Assembly (NCBI RefSeq): GCF_910592395.1
Contig: NC_088308.1
Location: 13,223,001 to 13,287,000 of the forward strand
Direction: 5' to 3'
Source: Lineus longissimus
Lineage: Eukaryota > Nemertea > Pilidiophora > Heteronemertea > Lineidae
Length of the DNA stretch: 64,000 bases
Below, piece after piece: positions 34,304-45,962 of the stretch (position 1 is the stretch's first letter; every line of letters starts with the position of its first letter). The notes under the pieces were generated by a model. The model saw nothing but the letters and a program-made list of their open reading frames with translations. It had not been told where the DNA came from and searched no databases. Both the position numbers and the translations under genes were made by a program.

Positions 34304-34457
34304 CAGCCTCGTTTTCGTATGTCAGGCGCCTGAGTTAGTAAGTCAGGCGCCTGAGATAGTAAGTCAGGCGCCTGAGTTAGTAAGTTAGGCGCCTGAGATA
34401 AAAAATAAACATCGTCATTGAAAATAAAAATAACCGTGTCCTTTCCCAGCCACCGTA
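34304..34457 (-). repeat. Right TIR with four 21-bp CAGGCGCCTG units
   Basis: Inverse of the left TIR: CCAGCCTCGTTTTCGTA, then four units (CAGGCGCCTGAGTTAGTAAG type, the last changed to TAGGCGCCTG), then the unique outer part ending CCTTTCCCAGCCACCGTA. It has four units against nine on the left, so the arrays change length independently. Confidence 0.85.
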
Positions 34458-34856
34458 CTAATAAGCGAGATATTGCACTTATCCTTTTTTTAGTTTTAAA
34501 ACCGAAAGTCAGTGTCAGATTTTCATTGACTTTATGGTGGAACAGCGTTAGTTAGAACACCACATCATGGACAAAGGAGGTGCAAGGTGGGGCCAATTCA
34601 ACGTCAAATTTATGTAATGACTATAAACGTGATGGCGACCTGGAGCCAGCTTGAAACAATTTTTAATGGACAAAAATGCTTGTGGAGTAAAATTACTGCA
34701 AAGTTTACAGCCTGTAAGCAGTCTTGCAACTTCATGGCTTTTTTATTTACACTCTGGCCTAAATCCTTCAATCATCCTGTAACATCAATTTGTCCATTTC
34801 CTATTTAATATTTCTACATCACTATCATACCGAAGTTCTAAGAACTTATTTCAGCA
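34458..34856. other. R1 repeat resumes, then noncoding 3' flank of the next exon
   Basis: Starts with the target duplication CTAATA and the continuation AAGCGAGATATTGCACT of the R1 repeat. A TTTATT (AATAAA on the minus strand) at 34743-34748 is suitably placed as a polyadenylation signal for the minus-strand exon upstream. Confidence 0.5.
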
Positions 34857-35616
34857 TTGATCACATCTGAGTCCTATTGGACTTTTCAATGCGGCAGTCT
34901 CGGATTGGTGTGAACCATAATGACAGTTGTCAACATCACCATTTTGTTTGCTGGTCTGCACTGTGATTCCTGTACCAGCATTGTCAGATTTTTTCGAGCA
35001 CTGTGGATTGTCAAACCAATCACCGGAGGGTATTGTATTCCAACTTCGTCCATATAGATTGATCGTCTGATCATCTAATTCTTTATTCTCATAGTGCAAA
35101 GTTTCCCAATCAACCAAATAATTTACTCGATCTCGACTGAGATTTGATATGCACTCATCTTCTGATTTGTCACTGACAGTGGCATCTGCATCTTGTGATA
35201 AAGAATTTGAACCTACGAAAATTTTTTCCTGTGCCATAATTGGCTCCAATAGCCTTTTAGGGTCATCAAAATCTGACTGTTCCTTTGGAGGGAATGACCC
35301 TTTCTCAGATTTTTTTTTTTGAGTAGACTGTGAGCAATGCTTTAAAACTGGTAGAATCTTCTGACAGGATTCGTGATTAGGGCAAATATTGGGTATTTTT
35401 TGTTCACTTTCACAGCAAATCTGCAGCGGAATTTGTAAATGTGGTACTAATTCATGTCTTCCTAAATCAACCGCACATGCTCTTTGGAGACTCCCTCGGG
35501 AACTTGGCAAGCATGATTTGGAATCATGACTCGATGGTTGTAGCTCTGGTTGACCCCAATTTGGGCCATGCTGTCTATTTTTCTCATCTGCGATCACAAG
35601 CTCAACATCATTTGCT
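34857..35616 (-). CDS. Terminal exon of an unrecognised gene (possible host gene)
   Basis: A minus-strand open frame of about 250 codons, preceded by a good splice acceptor (CATTTTCATTTCAG just above 35616) and followed about 110 bp later by AATAAA. The protein is hydrophilic and rich in Ser, Asp, Gln and Lys, with a low-complexity QKKKSEKG stretch and Trp-containing segments (VNYLVDWETLHYENKE, LYGRSWNTIPSGDWFD). I do not recognise a domain. It has no frameshift and no TE-like motif, which sets it apart from its surroundings. Alternatives are a chance open frame or a TE exon of unknown type. Confidence 0.45.
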
Positions 35617-36699
35617 GAAATGAAAACAAGACATTTTTAGACATTTTTATAAGTAAGCTTGACTCGGCCTGATGAACATGTGGACAATATGTTCTTCATA
35701 GGGTTCAACTCAGAAACTCACGTATGACTTGGATGTTTTGATATCAACTGAGGCTCGGTAAGGGCATTGTATTGCTTGTACGAAGTTTGCTTCAATGAAC
35801 TCTTCACAAATATTTGGCACAAATTACTCACTTCAGTCAACTGGTCGAAAACTTATATCAGAAACCAGTTTTGTAAGTTAAATGGTCAGCGGCTCACCAA
35901 ATCAATCACTGTTAGGCACTAGCCTTTTTGGTTGACCCTTTGGGTACGGGTCTCATCGTATGCAGTTTTACAACAGCAGGACAATGTCTCACCGATCAGC
36001 AAAAGCATGCCAATCTAAGGCCAGATCTGGCCATTTGGCGTGATTGATATTCATTAATTCTTCGTTCAACTTACATAACCCCAGTTCATGTTTTAGTCTG
36101 TAGTCAGGGGGATAATTAGCCAAAAATTATGCACTAAACAACGATGTATAACATGCATAGGGTTGTTGTAGAAAGTATTGGTAAAAATACGTCTGAAGTT
36201 TTATTTATTGGTAAAACAATTTGGGGCAAACAATGGTTAAATATTATTCAGATTAGGAATTAAAGTCATTTGTACATGGGTGTCAACTTATGATAGCTAG
36301 TTAGGCTTTCTATTGAAGACAATAAGAGGAAAATACTTTTGACAGAAATTACGCTTTTCTTTTAAAAAACTGCATTTTTTTACCATAAAAAATAAAAGAA
36401 GCAACTATAGATCTATCACAGATTATACCCTCTACGTATTTCATTGGCATTTTTGAAAGGATTAATATCTGTAAAATATAAATTGCTGAGATCATAAATC
36501 ATCAGATTTCAACCATTTCAGGTTTTGGAATTTTTCACTATTTATGGGTGAAAAAATGCTGAATTTTTTGCTTTATTTTTGTGACCTTTACCTATAAACA
36601 TTAGAAAAGTAGGTTATAATGTCCTATAATATTTATGTCAACATGTATTATATGCCCAAAATTGACGAGTCAAAGACAAACAGTTCCAAAACTTGCCAA
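35617..36699. other. No gene seen
   Basis: AT-rich noncoding sequence; possibly an intron of the gene ending at 34857. Confidence 0.5.
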
Positions 36700-37310
36700 C
36701 ATTGGAAGAATTTAAGAGTTTGACCTCTGTGAGAAAATGAGGTCAAAGGCAAATTATTTTACCTTAATGTTTGGGTTTAGATACATTGACTGGCATTCGT
36801 TTGAAGATTATACAGTGAAGGTCACTTGACATTTGACCCCCATTTAGGATTGTACGATATTTGACCCTGATAAGTAGGTAACATTGCCCTTAATCTTTGT
36901 CAACATGTAGAGATGCTTAATAAGTGTCTTCATATCAAATTTGAAGGGTCTATGTCAAATAATAAAGAAATGTGCTATCTCCCGGTGGAACTTTAAGGGT
37001 TGACCTGGACCTTGCAAAAGTTTGTCACAGCGAAAAACTTGTGCGACATGTAATGTATCGTTATTACCTGCACTAACCGTTAAAAATAAGTTGAAATAGT
37101 TGCAACCATTAATTTCAACATGGCAAAAACATATTTTGAAAGTGACCACCTCAGTCAAATCGCAAACACTACCTAAAGCTACCAACATGCAGACTTTTTG
37201 CCATCTAGCCCAAGTGGTTACGAAACGCCATTAACTAACCGATGGTGACGGAGAGCGGATTACGTACGCCAAAACATCGTAAAAGCTCCCCATAGGTGAG
37301 CTAACCAGGA
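36700..37310 (+). repeat. Dispersed noncoding repeat of the 5440-6001 family
   Basis: Shares TTGACCTCTGTGA, 'TTTGTCAACATGTAGAGATG' and 'TATCAAATTTGAAGGGTCTA'-type stretches with 5500-5600. It ends GGTGACGGAGAGCGGATTACG and TAGGTGAGCTAACC, a degenerate version of the GAC-rich hairpin tail. Confidence 0.6.
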
Positions 37311-38129
37311 TCATATTATGAATGATATCGGTGTTGTTCGGTAATTGTGTGATGATTATAGATGGGAAATGTGTTGATAGGAAGAGAGGTGCCCCTCGAA
37401 ATCTTTGGTGAAAGAAATGTCCCACAGAAATTTTACTCACATCGGGCAACTAAGACAGGAGTAATTATTGAATGATTCTTGCTATCGTAGCACATATTTT
37501 CAATGGATATTTATCAAAGTAAAGAAGGAGGATTGTCATAACAAATTTTGACCACTTTGACATGAATGTTCTTACTAGATTCCTCTATATGCTTAGATAA
37601 GAATTGAAGAGATTAATCAGCCTAATATTGACTGGCTCACACAACTGGGAAAATAATACACCTTCAACTCTTTCATGTTCCGGGTATATATGTGTTTTCT
37701 GAACTGATGGATTGTGATTGATCTGTTCTGATTCTGGTTCTTGTCAGTAATCGACGATCCTGCAACTGGAGTATGACGTCTATGTTGATTCAGATATCTG
37801 AGAAAATATCCTTCAATCTGCTTGGAATAGGTGTTCTTACAATACAGGGGTTACCCTCTTACACTCAATCTTCACTAACATGTAGTCTTAAAAATAGCAT
37901 CGTAAAGCAAGCATAACCCCTCAGCTCACAGACGCTGAAGGTGACATTATAGTAAAGTTGGCTTAGTGGACTACGCGCATCATTCATGAGATATAGCTGA
38001 AAGCAGTTTGTGAGAAAAAGGGATGATGAGCAAAAGTGCCAAAGTACACAATGGCACCATCAGACCATCGGGTGACTCAATGATGATATTTCAAGCATCA
38101 ACAGTTATGGAGACATGCTCCAGAAATCA
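37311..38129. other. No gene; fragment of another dispersed repeat
   Basis: ATCAAAGTAAAGAAGGAGGA then TTGTCATAACAAATTTT (about 37515) has a diverged copy at about 48030 (AGTAAAGATGGAGGACTGTC). No coding sequence recognised. Confidence 0.45.
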
Positions 38130-38705
38130 ATAACGGTCAATTTAGGATATTTCACCCCTATGACCATGAAAAGTAGGTCAAATAAAAAACCTGGGAATTA
38201 TGTGATGCAGTATCATGAGCAGTGTCCAGAGTAAACACTTCATGATTTTAGCTAGCAGAATTCAAGAGGTATAGCCAAAAGTAGTTTTTTACCCAAAGAT
38301 GAAATGCCTAGCATTCATGGTAACAGAGATATGCCCCTGAAACAAATTACGGTCAATTTACGCTATTTGACCCCGGTGACCTCGAAAAGTAGGTCAAAAC
38401 AAAAACCTGGAAATTATGTGATGCAGTATCATGATTTACGCTGGCATAATTCCTGAGTTATAGCCAAAAGCACCCCCTCGGTCCACGCGTAGTTCGAAAA
38501 TCGTCTGAACTGCCAAAAAGTGCAATGGCACCATAAGACCTTTAAAATACTCTAAGATGAAATGCCTGCCATTCTTGGTTACGGAGATAGGCTTTAGAAA
38601 CAATTTCAATGGATGAACTGACAGACATCCCCAAGGCCCACTTACAGACAGACGGCGACGCCTGCCTCGACAATACCCCTCTAGCCTTTATGGGCTGAGG
38701 GGTAA
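38130..38705 (+). repeat. Dispersed repeat with internal tandem duplication
   Basis: TGACC-type GAAAAGTAGGTCAAA then ATTATGTGATGCAGTATCAT occurs at about 38163 and again at about 38379, a spacing of about 216 bp. The repeat ends GACAGACGGCGACGCC and a hairpin around CCCCTCTAGCC / GGGCTGAGGGG. Same broad family as 5440-6001. Confidence 0.6.
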
Positions 38706-38933
38706 AAACTGGCATTCCATCAATGTGAAGGTGGTTTTTGATGCACATATTGGGTTTATCAGTGTTGTAGGCAGATGGCCATGTAGCAGCAACTACTCCG
38801 TTTTGCTCCGAGAAAACACAGCAACATATATTATGAGACGTTGGGAAGGTGATGAGGTCATCTTTGGTGACTGTGGGTATCCTTATGATGCCATTTTGAA
38901 ACCCAAACATCCCCAGGCAACGATGATACAATA

Positions 38934-39833
38934 CAGGGTGTTTCAAAAAAAAGGAAACCAAGATTAATTTGTTATCTAATGATGACCTCTTTCTTATGAC
39001 ACGATGAAACAATTTACTGTCGCAGATGACTGAGCACAAAGCAGTTCAATCAACCATGTCAGAATTGGTCTTGCACCAGGTTTACCGCAGCGGAACTCCG
39101 ACAAAAAAGAAAGACCAGTGTGTCCTTAGCAAAAATCTTATTCAATGATTTAACATCTGGGTGCTTATTCCTGTCTCAACCTAACTCCAGTGTCCTTCGA
39201 CATGCCCTGCATTCCTTTCAACACAAACGTCGGCTCTGGTTCTCAATGCATTCCTGATTATGTCTCTCTGTCCTCTTAAGGTATCAACTGCAGCGACAAT
39301 TCTGGCATGTAGGTCATTGATATCTTGTGGGAGCAACTTGTTAACTTGGTTCTCAAGATGTCCCCACAAAAAAATCACAGGGGGTGAGGTCAGGGACCTT
39401 GGTGGCCACAAAATATGCATCTGCTACTTGATGGAGACCTACAGTCCTTAACCACTCTTTTACCTCAAACACACGCTGCTTCGTTGTAAGTTGCATTTTG
39501 CTGGTCTGAGAAAATGAGCAACCTTTCCAACGTATAAGGAGTGTGCAATGGAAACACATTAAAAAGATTGCATAATTTGGAGGTCAAACAAAAGCCCTGC
39601 ACTGGGCAGGCAAGGTTTATTACCAAAACGTCTATCTGGTGCAAGACCAGTTCTGCCATGGTTGATTGAACTGTTTCGTGTTCAGTCATCTGTGACAGTA
39701 AAGTGGATTTCTTGGTGACATAAAAAAGAGGACATCATTGGGTGATAAATGGTGGTTGCCAATTTAAAAAAATATTTAGCCATGTCCAGGAAATTATCAA
39801 ATTAATCTCGCTTTCCTTTTTTGAAACACCCTG
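38934..39833 (-). mobile_element. Internally deleted mariner/Tc1-like transposon, 900 bp
   Basis: Termini CAGGGTGTTTCAAAAAA with GGAAA next, flanked by TA on both sides (38932-38933, 39834-39835). The arms continue as diverged inverted repeats for roughly 100-150 bp. ATGACTGAGCACAAAGCAG is mirrored near 39680. TA duplications and a transposase C-terminus of IS630/mariner type agree with the superfamily. Confidence 0.8.
39181..39559 (-). pseudogene. Mariner/Tc1-like transposase remnant
   Basis: Two overlapping frames. The upstream frame has KMQLTTKQRVFEVKEWLRT, an N-terminal helix-turn-helix start. It runs directly into the C-terminal catalytic segment VPDLTPCDFF and then, one frame over, LENQVNKLLPQDINDLHARI and VDTLRGQRDIIRNALRTR. 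The central part with the first two catalytic Asp residues is missing, so the protein cannot function. This is a typical internally deleted copy. Confidence 0.75.
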
Positions 39834-39835
39834 TA

Positions 39836-40632
39836 GTGTACAGAAAATGCTTTGTAATTTGCACATTTGAATGCCCACGATCAATGAATAATGAATTAGT
39901 TTAAAGGCAGAAATTAAACAAGAAATATGACACGGGTACCTGATGGGTCTTCTGAAGAAAGATAAGTGGTGCCCTCAAACTTAAGCGGTTAACCTGGCTA
40001 GTTTAATGAACCCAATTTTAGGTGGGGAACTTTGGGAAGTTGACCACTTTGGGTTTTATGGCAGTTAAGTTACGAACCTTTATGAATATGGGCCCTAAGC
40101 ACAATGTTAGGCTGTTCAGATTAACTGAAGGTATGTATTTGAAGATCACATGGTTAGGGTTTCTTGATATATGTCTCCCACTCAGGATGACTCTTGAGCT
40201 ACTGACACCTTAAAAGTAGCCCACATTGATCTAAACCTTTGTCATTGTGTAGACTGCATACTTCACCCATAATTACTCCAAGTATTATCATTTCCAATGT
40301 ATTTCTGTGTGCAGCACATAATGGTAGTGCATAGTGCATTCAGGAAAATAGGTAAACAGCCAACATGAATCAAGATAACCCCGATAAAGTATAGTTTTCT
40401 GGAAGTATTTATTCTAACTATTCATAGGTTTGACCCGTAATTTTTTGTTGCATCTTTAAAATAGTGACTTGTATACTGAACATACAAACGACTGAGTAAA
40501 AGACAATAACTTGACCTGCACAAAAATATCATTTTAGAGCAAAACATTTTTTTGGTAACATCCTCAGCAAGCAAGGATGGGGATGGATGGGGCTACCCCC
40601 ACGCTAACCCCCCCCCCCCCCCCCCCACCCTC
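39836..40632. other. No gene; poly-C run at 40611-40626
   Basis: Noncoding. A C-rich tract directly precedes the Ginger insertion site, which lies within CCCAC. Confidence 0.5.
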
Positions 40633-41191
40633 CCCACTGTTACGCTCCAACTCTATAATAGTGCCAACTCTGATGGACATGATTCCAACTTAAATATGCC
40701 AACTCCAATGGAGATAGATAAGTATTTAGCCGCAAGATGTCTCTACCGGGTGAACGGTTTGTTCCAACTCTAATATGCCAACTATACGAGAGTTTGCAAT
40801 CAGTCTGAATGATTTAAAAACGCCTAAGTAAAGCAGGATGATCGTTCGTCTTCTTATCCGCAAGGACGCAAAGATCTCCCATGGTCCATTCAGCTGACTT
40901 CCTGAACATCCTGAAGATATTGGGCACAAAAAGAGCAACAATTTGATTGTAGCCATTGGTATTTTGGTGTTTAATGAATGCGGGTTGTAAAATGACGGCA
41001 CAGGCATTTGACATGCCTCTACGTCGGCTGTGTGATTTTCATGTTGATTTTTCATGTTGATTTTTTCAGTGTAGAAAAAGTACATGGTGTCCTCCAAAGA
41101 TTGTTTGACCGCCCTGCATCAGGACTTGTCCCTGCTTATTCATGTCTATTGACATTTGCTCATCATCTTTAGACATAGGTTATTGTGACAG

Positions 41192-42401
41192 ATATTAGTA
41201 AGGATAAAACAATCGTAGATGAAGGATATCTTAGTTGACAATTGGCATTGAGATCCAAAGATCTTAGGTCCAGCTACCCGTGACTAGTCAGATGATCGAG
41301 TCGTGGGGACACCCATCACCACTAATATTACCAAATGAGGCAGGTTTTGCATTTCTAAACCTTTTAGACAAAAAGAGGCCTAACTTTGGACAGAAATAAG
41401 TAATTAAGGTCTAATTGCACTTTAATTTGGCAAGCTAGCTTGTGAAAAAGACACGACATCCTTTTGTGTCTCAAGGAGTTGGCTAACAAATTAGACCCTT
41501 ATTAGTCTTTTTCGAACAAAGCTATTGCCTAAAGTGTCTAGAAATGCAAAATTCGCCTCTTTTGGTGCTTTGACTGACGTAAAATGAATCTGTACAAATA
41601 CATTAAAAAGCAAGAAAACCAACTATAAAAACATTAAGATCAAGATCACTTACTATATATTTTCTAATAGATACAGATAGTACAATTACTGACTACGATA
41701 TATTTTTCTCAGAAAAATATCTGGAATGATAGCCTTTGAACGAAATTAAAGGTTCTCATCCAAATTATCATAAAGTGTATAATCATGGTTCATGTCATAT
41801 TAGTAAGGATAAAACAATCGTAGATGAAGGATATCTCAGTTGACAATTGGCATTGAGATCCAAAGATCTTAGGTCCAGCTACCCGTGACTAGTCAGATGA
41901 TCGAGTCGTGGGGACACCCATCACCACTAATATTACCAAATGAGGCAGGTTTTGCATTTCTAAACCTTTTAGACAAAAAGAGGCCTAACTTTGGACAGAA
42001 ATAAGTAATTAAGGTCTAATTGCACTTTAATTTGGCAAGCTAGCTTGTGAAAAAGACACGACATCCTTTTGTGTCTCAAGGAGTTGGCTAACAAATTAGA
42101 CCCTTATTAGTCTTTTTCGAACAAAGCTATTGCCTAAAGTGTCTAGAAATGCAAAATTCGCCTCTTTTGGTGCTTTGACTGACGTAAAATGAATCTGTAC
42201 AAATACATTAAAAAGCAAGAAAACCAAGTATAAAAACATTAAGATCAAGATCACTTACTATATATTTTCTAATAGATACAGATAGTACAATTACTGACTA
42301 CGATATATTTTTCTCAGAAAAATATCTGGAATGATAGCCTTTGAACGAAATTAAAGGTTCTCATCCAAATTATCATAAAGTGTATAATCATGGTTCATGT
42401 C
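41192..42401. repeat. 605-bp tandem duplication inside the Ginger element
   Basis: The unit from ATATTAGTAAGGATAAAAC to the TTCATGTCAT before 41797 is repeated at 41797-42401. By eye only a few substitutions separate the copies (for example CTTAGTTG against CTCAGTTG). No coding frame. The high identity indicates a recent duplication (or an assembly duplication) in the noncoding region next to the left TIR. Confidence 0.9.
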
Positions 42402-42556
42402 ATATTCAAGTATATGTTTAGTTGACTATTTACTAAACAAAACTAGACCTTTGTTCACGGTAAAGTAAAGTGAAGCTACACATGTTACGGTTGTTATTAA
42501 CTATATCAGATAGGAGCACTTCCACTCATCAAATTCTCTAGCTGATGTTGAGTTCA

Positions 42557-43126
42557 TTAGGAAAAAAAATCACCGTCTTCCGGAAAAGCTGTTGAAGGTC
42601 GAAATTTGGCAAGCCAAATTTTAAGAAGCTTGTCTTTGAAGCGTTTTCGAGAATCCTCTGCTGTCATTTTCCCCTGGAATGCGTCAAAATCGTCCATCAG
42701 TTCTTCATTCAAAACGTAATGCCCATTCACCTTTTCCAGTGTGATTCCTATCGTCTGTGCATCTCTGGCCCACAGCACGCTCGCATTCGTTATGCCAAAG
42801 AGCCAGTGATTTTCTGGGACAGCATCCCATTCCGTTAAATTTTCACCCCTTTCCGCTCTTACAGCCTGTCTTATTTCATTATCATCCAAAGGCCATTCAG
42901 CATCCAGAGGTAAAGTATCTGATGGGTCATCGGGTCCTTCATGGGGTTTTCCCATCGACACTGTTTGGGACTGCAAGTCTACGGAACCACGCACATCATC
43001 TGAGGTATTCTCGGTACTCTCAAGAACACTTTCGTTTGTAAATGCATCATTTGGGTCCAAGTGTGCAGCACCGATACTGGGACTGTCTGCCTGATGCTGG
43101 GCTTCTTTAAGGCTCGTGCAGTTCAA
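42557..43126 (-). pseudogene. C-terminal acidic region of the Ginger-encoded protein
   Basis: 189-codon frame immediately after the OTU-like segment, with a frame change near 43110. It is acidic and has no known domain; it includes WDAVPENHWLFGITNA and MTAEDSRKRFKDKLLKIW. It is probably the C-terminal part of the same polyprotein, since it continues on the same strand with no spacer. Confidence 0.5.
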
Positions 43127-43500
43127 AGGGGTGTCCTAGTAGGAGTCTTGGGCACTGAGTGGTTTCAGCAGAAGGGTGGATGGTAACAGGACGATCAGAT
43201 ACGCTCGAAATTACCACAATTTGCATTTTCAACATCTCTGAAGCAGCGCGCAGAACTAAGTGGTCTCCCCATGTACCTTGGCGGCTCATTCGACTCAGGT
43301 ACTCCTCCCAACTGTTGTCACCACTCACAAACGAGAATAATTCGGTGCCATCTGACATCCTTGGGTTGCGTCGTAAAAACTCTACGATGTTTAGTCTTAG
43401 CGTTCTCGGGTTAAAATCGTTTATGCCGACGCGTTCCAACTGGTCGACGAGAGTTGCGAACATGCGGTTCCCATCGCCTTCAATTTTTCGTCTAACCTGG
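43107..43500 (-). pseudogene. OTU-like cysteine protease domain with catalytic Cys replaced by Arg
   Basis: OTU proteases cleave ubiquitin or related chains. The segment starts EGDGNRMFATLVDQL. In the family the residue after GDGN is the catalytic Cys, but here the codon at 43466-43464 is CGC (Arg). Then come LRLNIVEFLRRNP, WGDHLVLRAASEMLKMQIVV and CPRLLLGHPFELHEP, matching the typical OTU order (helix after the active site, 'W.. ...L.A.a..l...I.v'). It is one frame off the preceding transposase exon. OTU domains have been reported in some Ginger1 elements; here the enzyme would be inactive. Confidence 0.7.
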
Positions 43501-45962
43501 TGATGGTTGCGAAGAATCGCTCTTGCATGCTATTTCTTGACTGGTGTTCCAATCTTGAGCATTCAATTGCTTGGTTGAGTTCAATGAATTCCAACATTGC
43601 CTCCACAGATGAGAAAGACGCTGTATTCGTTAAATACTCCTCGAATAGATATTCCTCTGTTGTCTTTGCAGTTCTCGGTCGGCGTTTCGCTTCTTCTTTA
43701 CGCGTCATAGACGTGATATCGCTCACCGAAAACCATCCTTCATTTTCGGCATCATCTAAGATGTATTTTACCCTGTAACAGTACTTTTGTTTCCGAGCCT
43801 TTGTAACGACCCCCTCGACTGCCTTTGGTGCCTTCACCTTCTTTCCACTTTTCCGCTGTTCTGTACCTTGAATCCGCACCAACACTTTATCCCCAACTGC
43901 GTATACACTTGGAGGTGATTTGCCTAGCTTTTTGTTAACCATCTTCTGTGCGTATTTCTTCGAAGTCTTTCTGACCTCTTCTCTAATTTCATCGGCAGCT
44001 GCTTTGAAAGCTTGAACATCATCCAGGGTTGCACTGTTCTCTTTTGTATCCACCTGAAAAAGACGTAGAAACATTGAGAGTATGAGGCAAACAACGGGAG
44101 AGATTTTACTTTCCATGTGGGTCATTCCATGCCAAAACAACACCCCCCCCCCCTTCCAATTTGGCTCATCTTCAGCACACATAGGGCCCATCGAAGAAAA
44201 TATCACATGAGGACGAGGAATATTCAAACCTACCACCTTCGTTTTTTTCGGAGCATTAAGTCGTGATTTCTCGCTCAGGTGTTCAACTATCTTGGAAGCT
44301 CAACACAGAAATTTAAGCCAGAATCTCTTTACTGATTTGTCACATGAAAAAGGAGCAAGCAAAAATAAACCCGCTGGACGAAGGATGACTGCATCCCGCA
44401 TCTAGGAAATATCTATAAAAGATAATCACCCCCATTTATTTTTCGTCCTCCTCCTCATGTTCGTCTTCGTCCTCGGTTGTTGTTCCATCGTCTTTCTTAT
44501 TCTTTTCTTTACTGCCAGGCAACCAAGGCACTCGGGCGAAGAACGACTCAAAAGGACAATATTTATCTGAAAAAAGGTACACATGAAAAGTCGTCGGGCA
44601 ATTTTCCATTGCTTTGTGGAACATGTACCGGACTTCTGTCTTCCCCAAAATATTTTCTGTCCCTCTGATCACAGACGAAAACTTTCATGTCCTACTAGGA
44701 ATTCCTAGGGGTATTAATTCAGAGGGGGGTATCAGGAGGGGGCAAAATTTGATGGCGATCTCCTGGAGATCTCCAAGTACTGTAGTCTCCTCGGATCATA
44801 AAAACCTTTAGGTGTGTACTTACTCTTAAAAGCTTCGTGCGGAGAGTTGTTATACAGTCTTGCGTAGGACGGCAATCCTTCAACCCAATAATGAGCCTTG
44901 CCCGTTTGCACAAATTGTGAAATGTCAAACGCGAGTTTCTCTTTTCACGTTCTTTGTACCCTTTCAACCTGAAAACAAAGAACAGGATTATTATTGTCCG
45001 TTAAGATTTATTCACAAGCACGAATTTCATATCTGCGGGACCTATAATTTCATGGAGGAGTTCATGGGTTGCAGTAACAACAGGCGATAAATGTAAAGTG
45101 ACGATTTGGATATAAATTTATTCACTGACAGTCGGACCTACCAGTGGAACTACATATGTCTCCAAGACCCGGAGTTAAATTCATTTTCCGGGGGGGGGGG
45201 GGTCCTTGCTCAGATTCATTGAAACAAATTCTAATCTGTCCTACTGAACTTGCATTTTTTAAACATTTAAGCGCATTGAAACTAACCTTTCCTTGGGTCT
45301 GGGGATGATACGGCCGACCCTTGATGATTTTTACGTTTAACCTCTCTGCTGGTTTGCTAACCATCTTCTTGAGTTCTCCGCCGTTATCGCAATGGATTAT
45401 TTTGGGTCAGCCGTGTTCAATCTTTTCAGCCACCCTAGGCGACCCTTTGTCGCAAAGTGGCCTCAGCCAAAGATATCTTGAGAAGATGTCGAGCACTGAA
45501 AGAACGTAACAGTACTTCATGTCCTCTATTTCTACGGGCATGTTTGAGAAGTTCACAAGGTCCATTTGGATCCGGGCCATCACTGATTTTGCCAGAACAG
45601 GCCGAAGCTTTGTTGGAGAAGAGAGGTTTTCGGCTCTGACTCTCTTTCATTTTTGCAAGATATCGACGCACAAGCTTTTCTCCCATCGCACAGTATTGCC
45701 TGGATATAACGGCGGATAGTTTCTTGGCAGCGAGTCCTTTATATTTGCCAAAGAAATACCTGACTATAGGCTCAATTTCTGATATCCTCGGAAATATCCT
45801 ATGTCCACCGACTTCCACAATTCTTTCCTCGTCGTTCCCATTTAGCGGATTGGTTTTTCTCATGATTCGGTACCTGCCAGAAATCTTCTTCTGGTCTGCT
45901 TTCATTTCCGCAGGCGTTGAAAGTTCCCGCCATCGTACGTCTTCCGACAGAAAACGATACAA
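43421..45962 (-). pseudogene. Ginger transposase (integrase) gene, spliced, multiple stops/frameshifts
   Basis: Exon 1 (45962-45287): ISGRYRIMRKTN, a helical region LAAKKLSAVISRQYCAMGEK, then the integrase core in another frame with D in ARIQMDLVNF, VLSVLDIFSRYLWLRPL, a stop and IIHCDNGGELKKMV with the second Asp. It ends RPYHPQTQGK at donor GTTAGT. Exon 2 (44968-44824) supplies the catalytic Glu as VERVQR and WVEGLPSYARLYNNSPHEAF. Exon 3 (from about 44566) has an acidic DEDEHEEEDEK tail. Exon 4 (44051 onward) has VYAVGDKVLVRIQGTE and KYCYRVKYILDD...WFSVSDI, a C-terminal chromatin-like module of integrases. Introns follow GT-AG. It leads into the OTU-like segment by a frame change near 43480. 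Confidence 0.75.

Larger units (their letters stand above)
20579..34457. mobile_element. Large integrase + HECT-ligase DNA transposon, 13.9 kb with nested insertions
   Basis: Inverted ends start TACGGTGGCTGGGAAAGGACA (quoted here in part as TACGGTGGCTGG) and are flanked by CTAATA (20573-20578, 34458-34463). Comparison with uninterrupted repeats at about 20287 and 51341 confirms the ends exactly. Contents: TIR with 21-bp repeats, DDE integrase (+), noncoding part with repeats, two LINE insertions, HECT-type ligase gene (-), MITE, opposite TIR. A 6-bp duplication is known for Maverick/Polinton elements, but no polymerase, ATPase, capsid or protease gene is seen and the ends do not start AG, so this is a different kind of element. 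Without the LINEs it is about 6.9 kb. Confidence 0.85.

Noticed and set aside
20579-34457. Maverick/Polinton identity for the large transposon
   Set aside because: The 6-bp duplication and integrase fit, but no polymerase B, packaging ATPase, protease or capsid gene is present and the termini do not start with AG.
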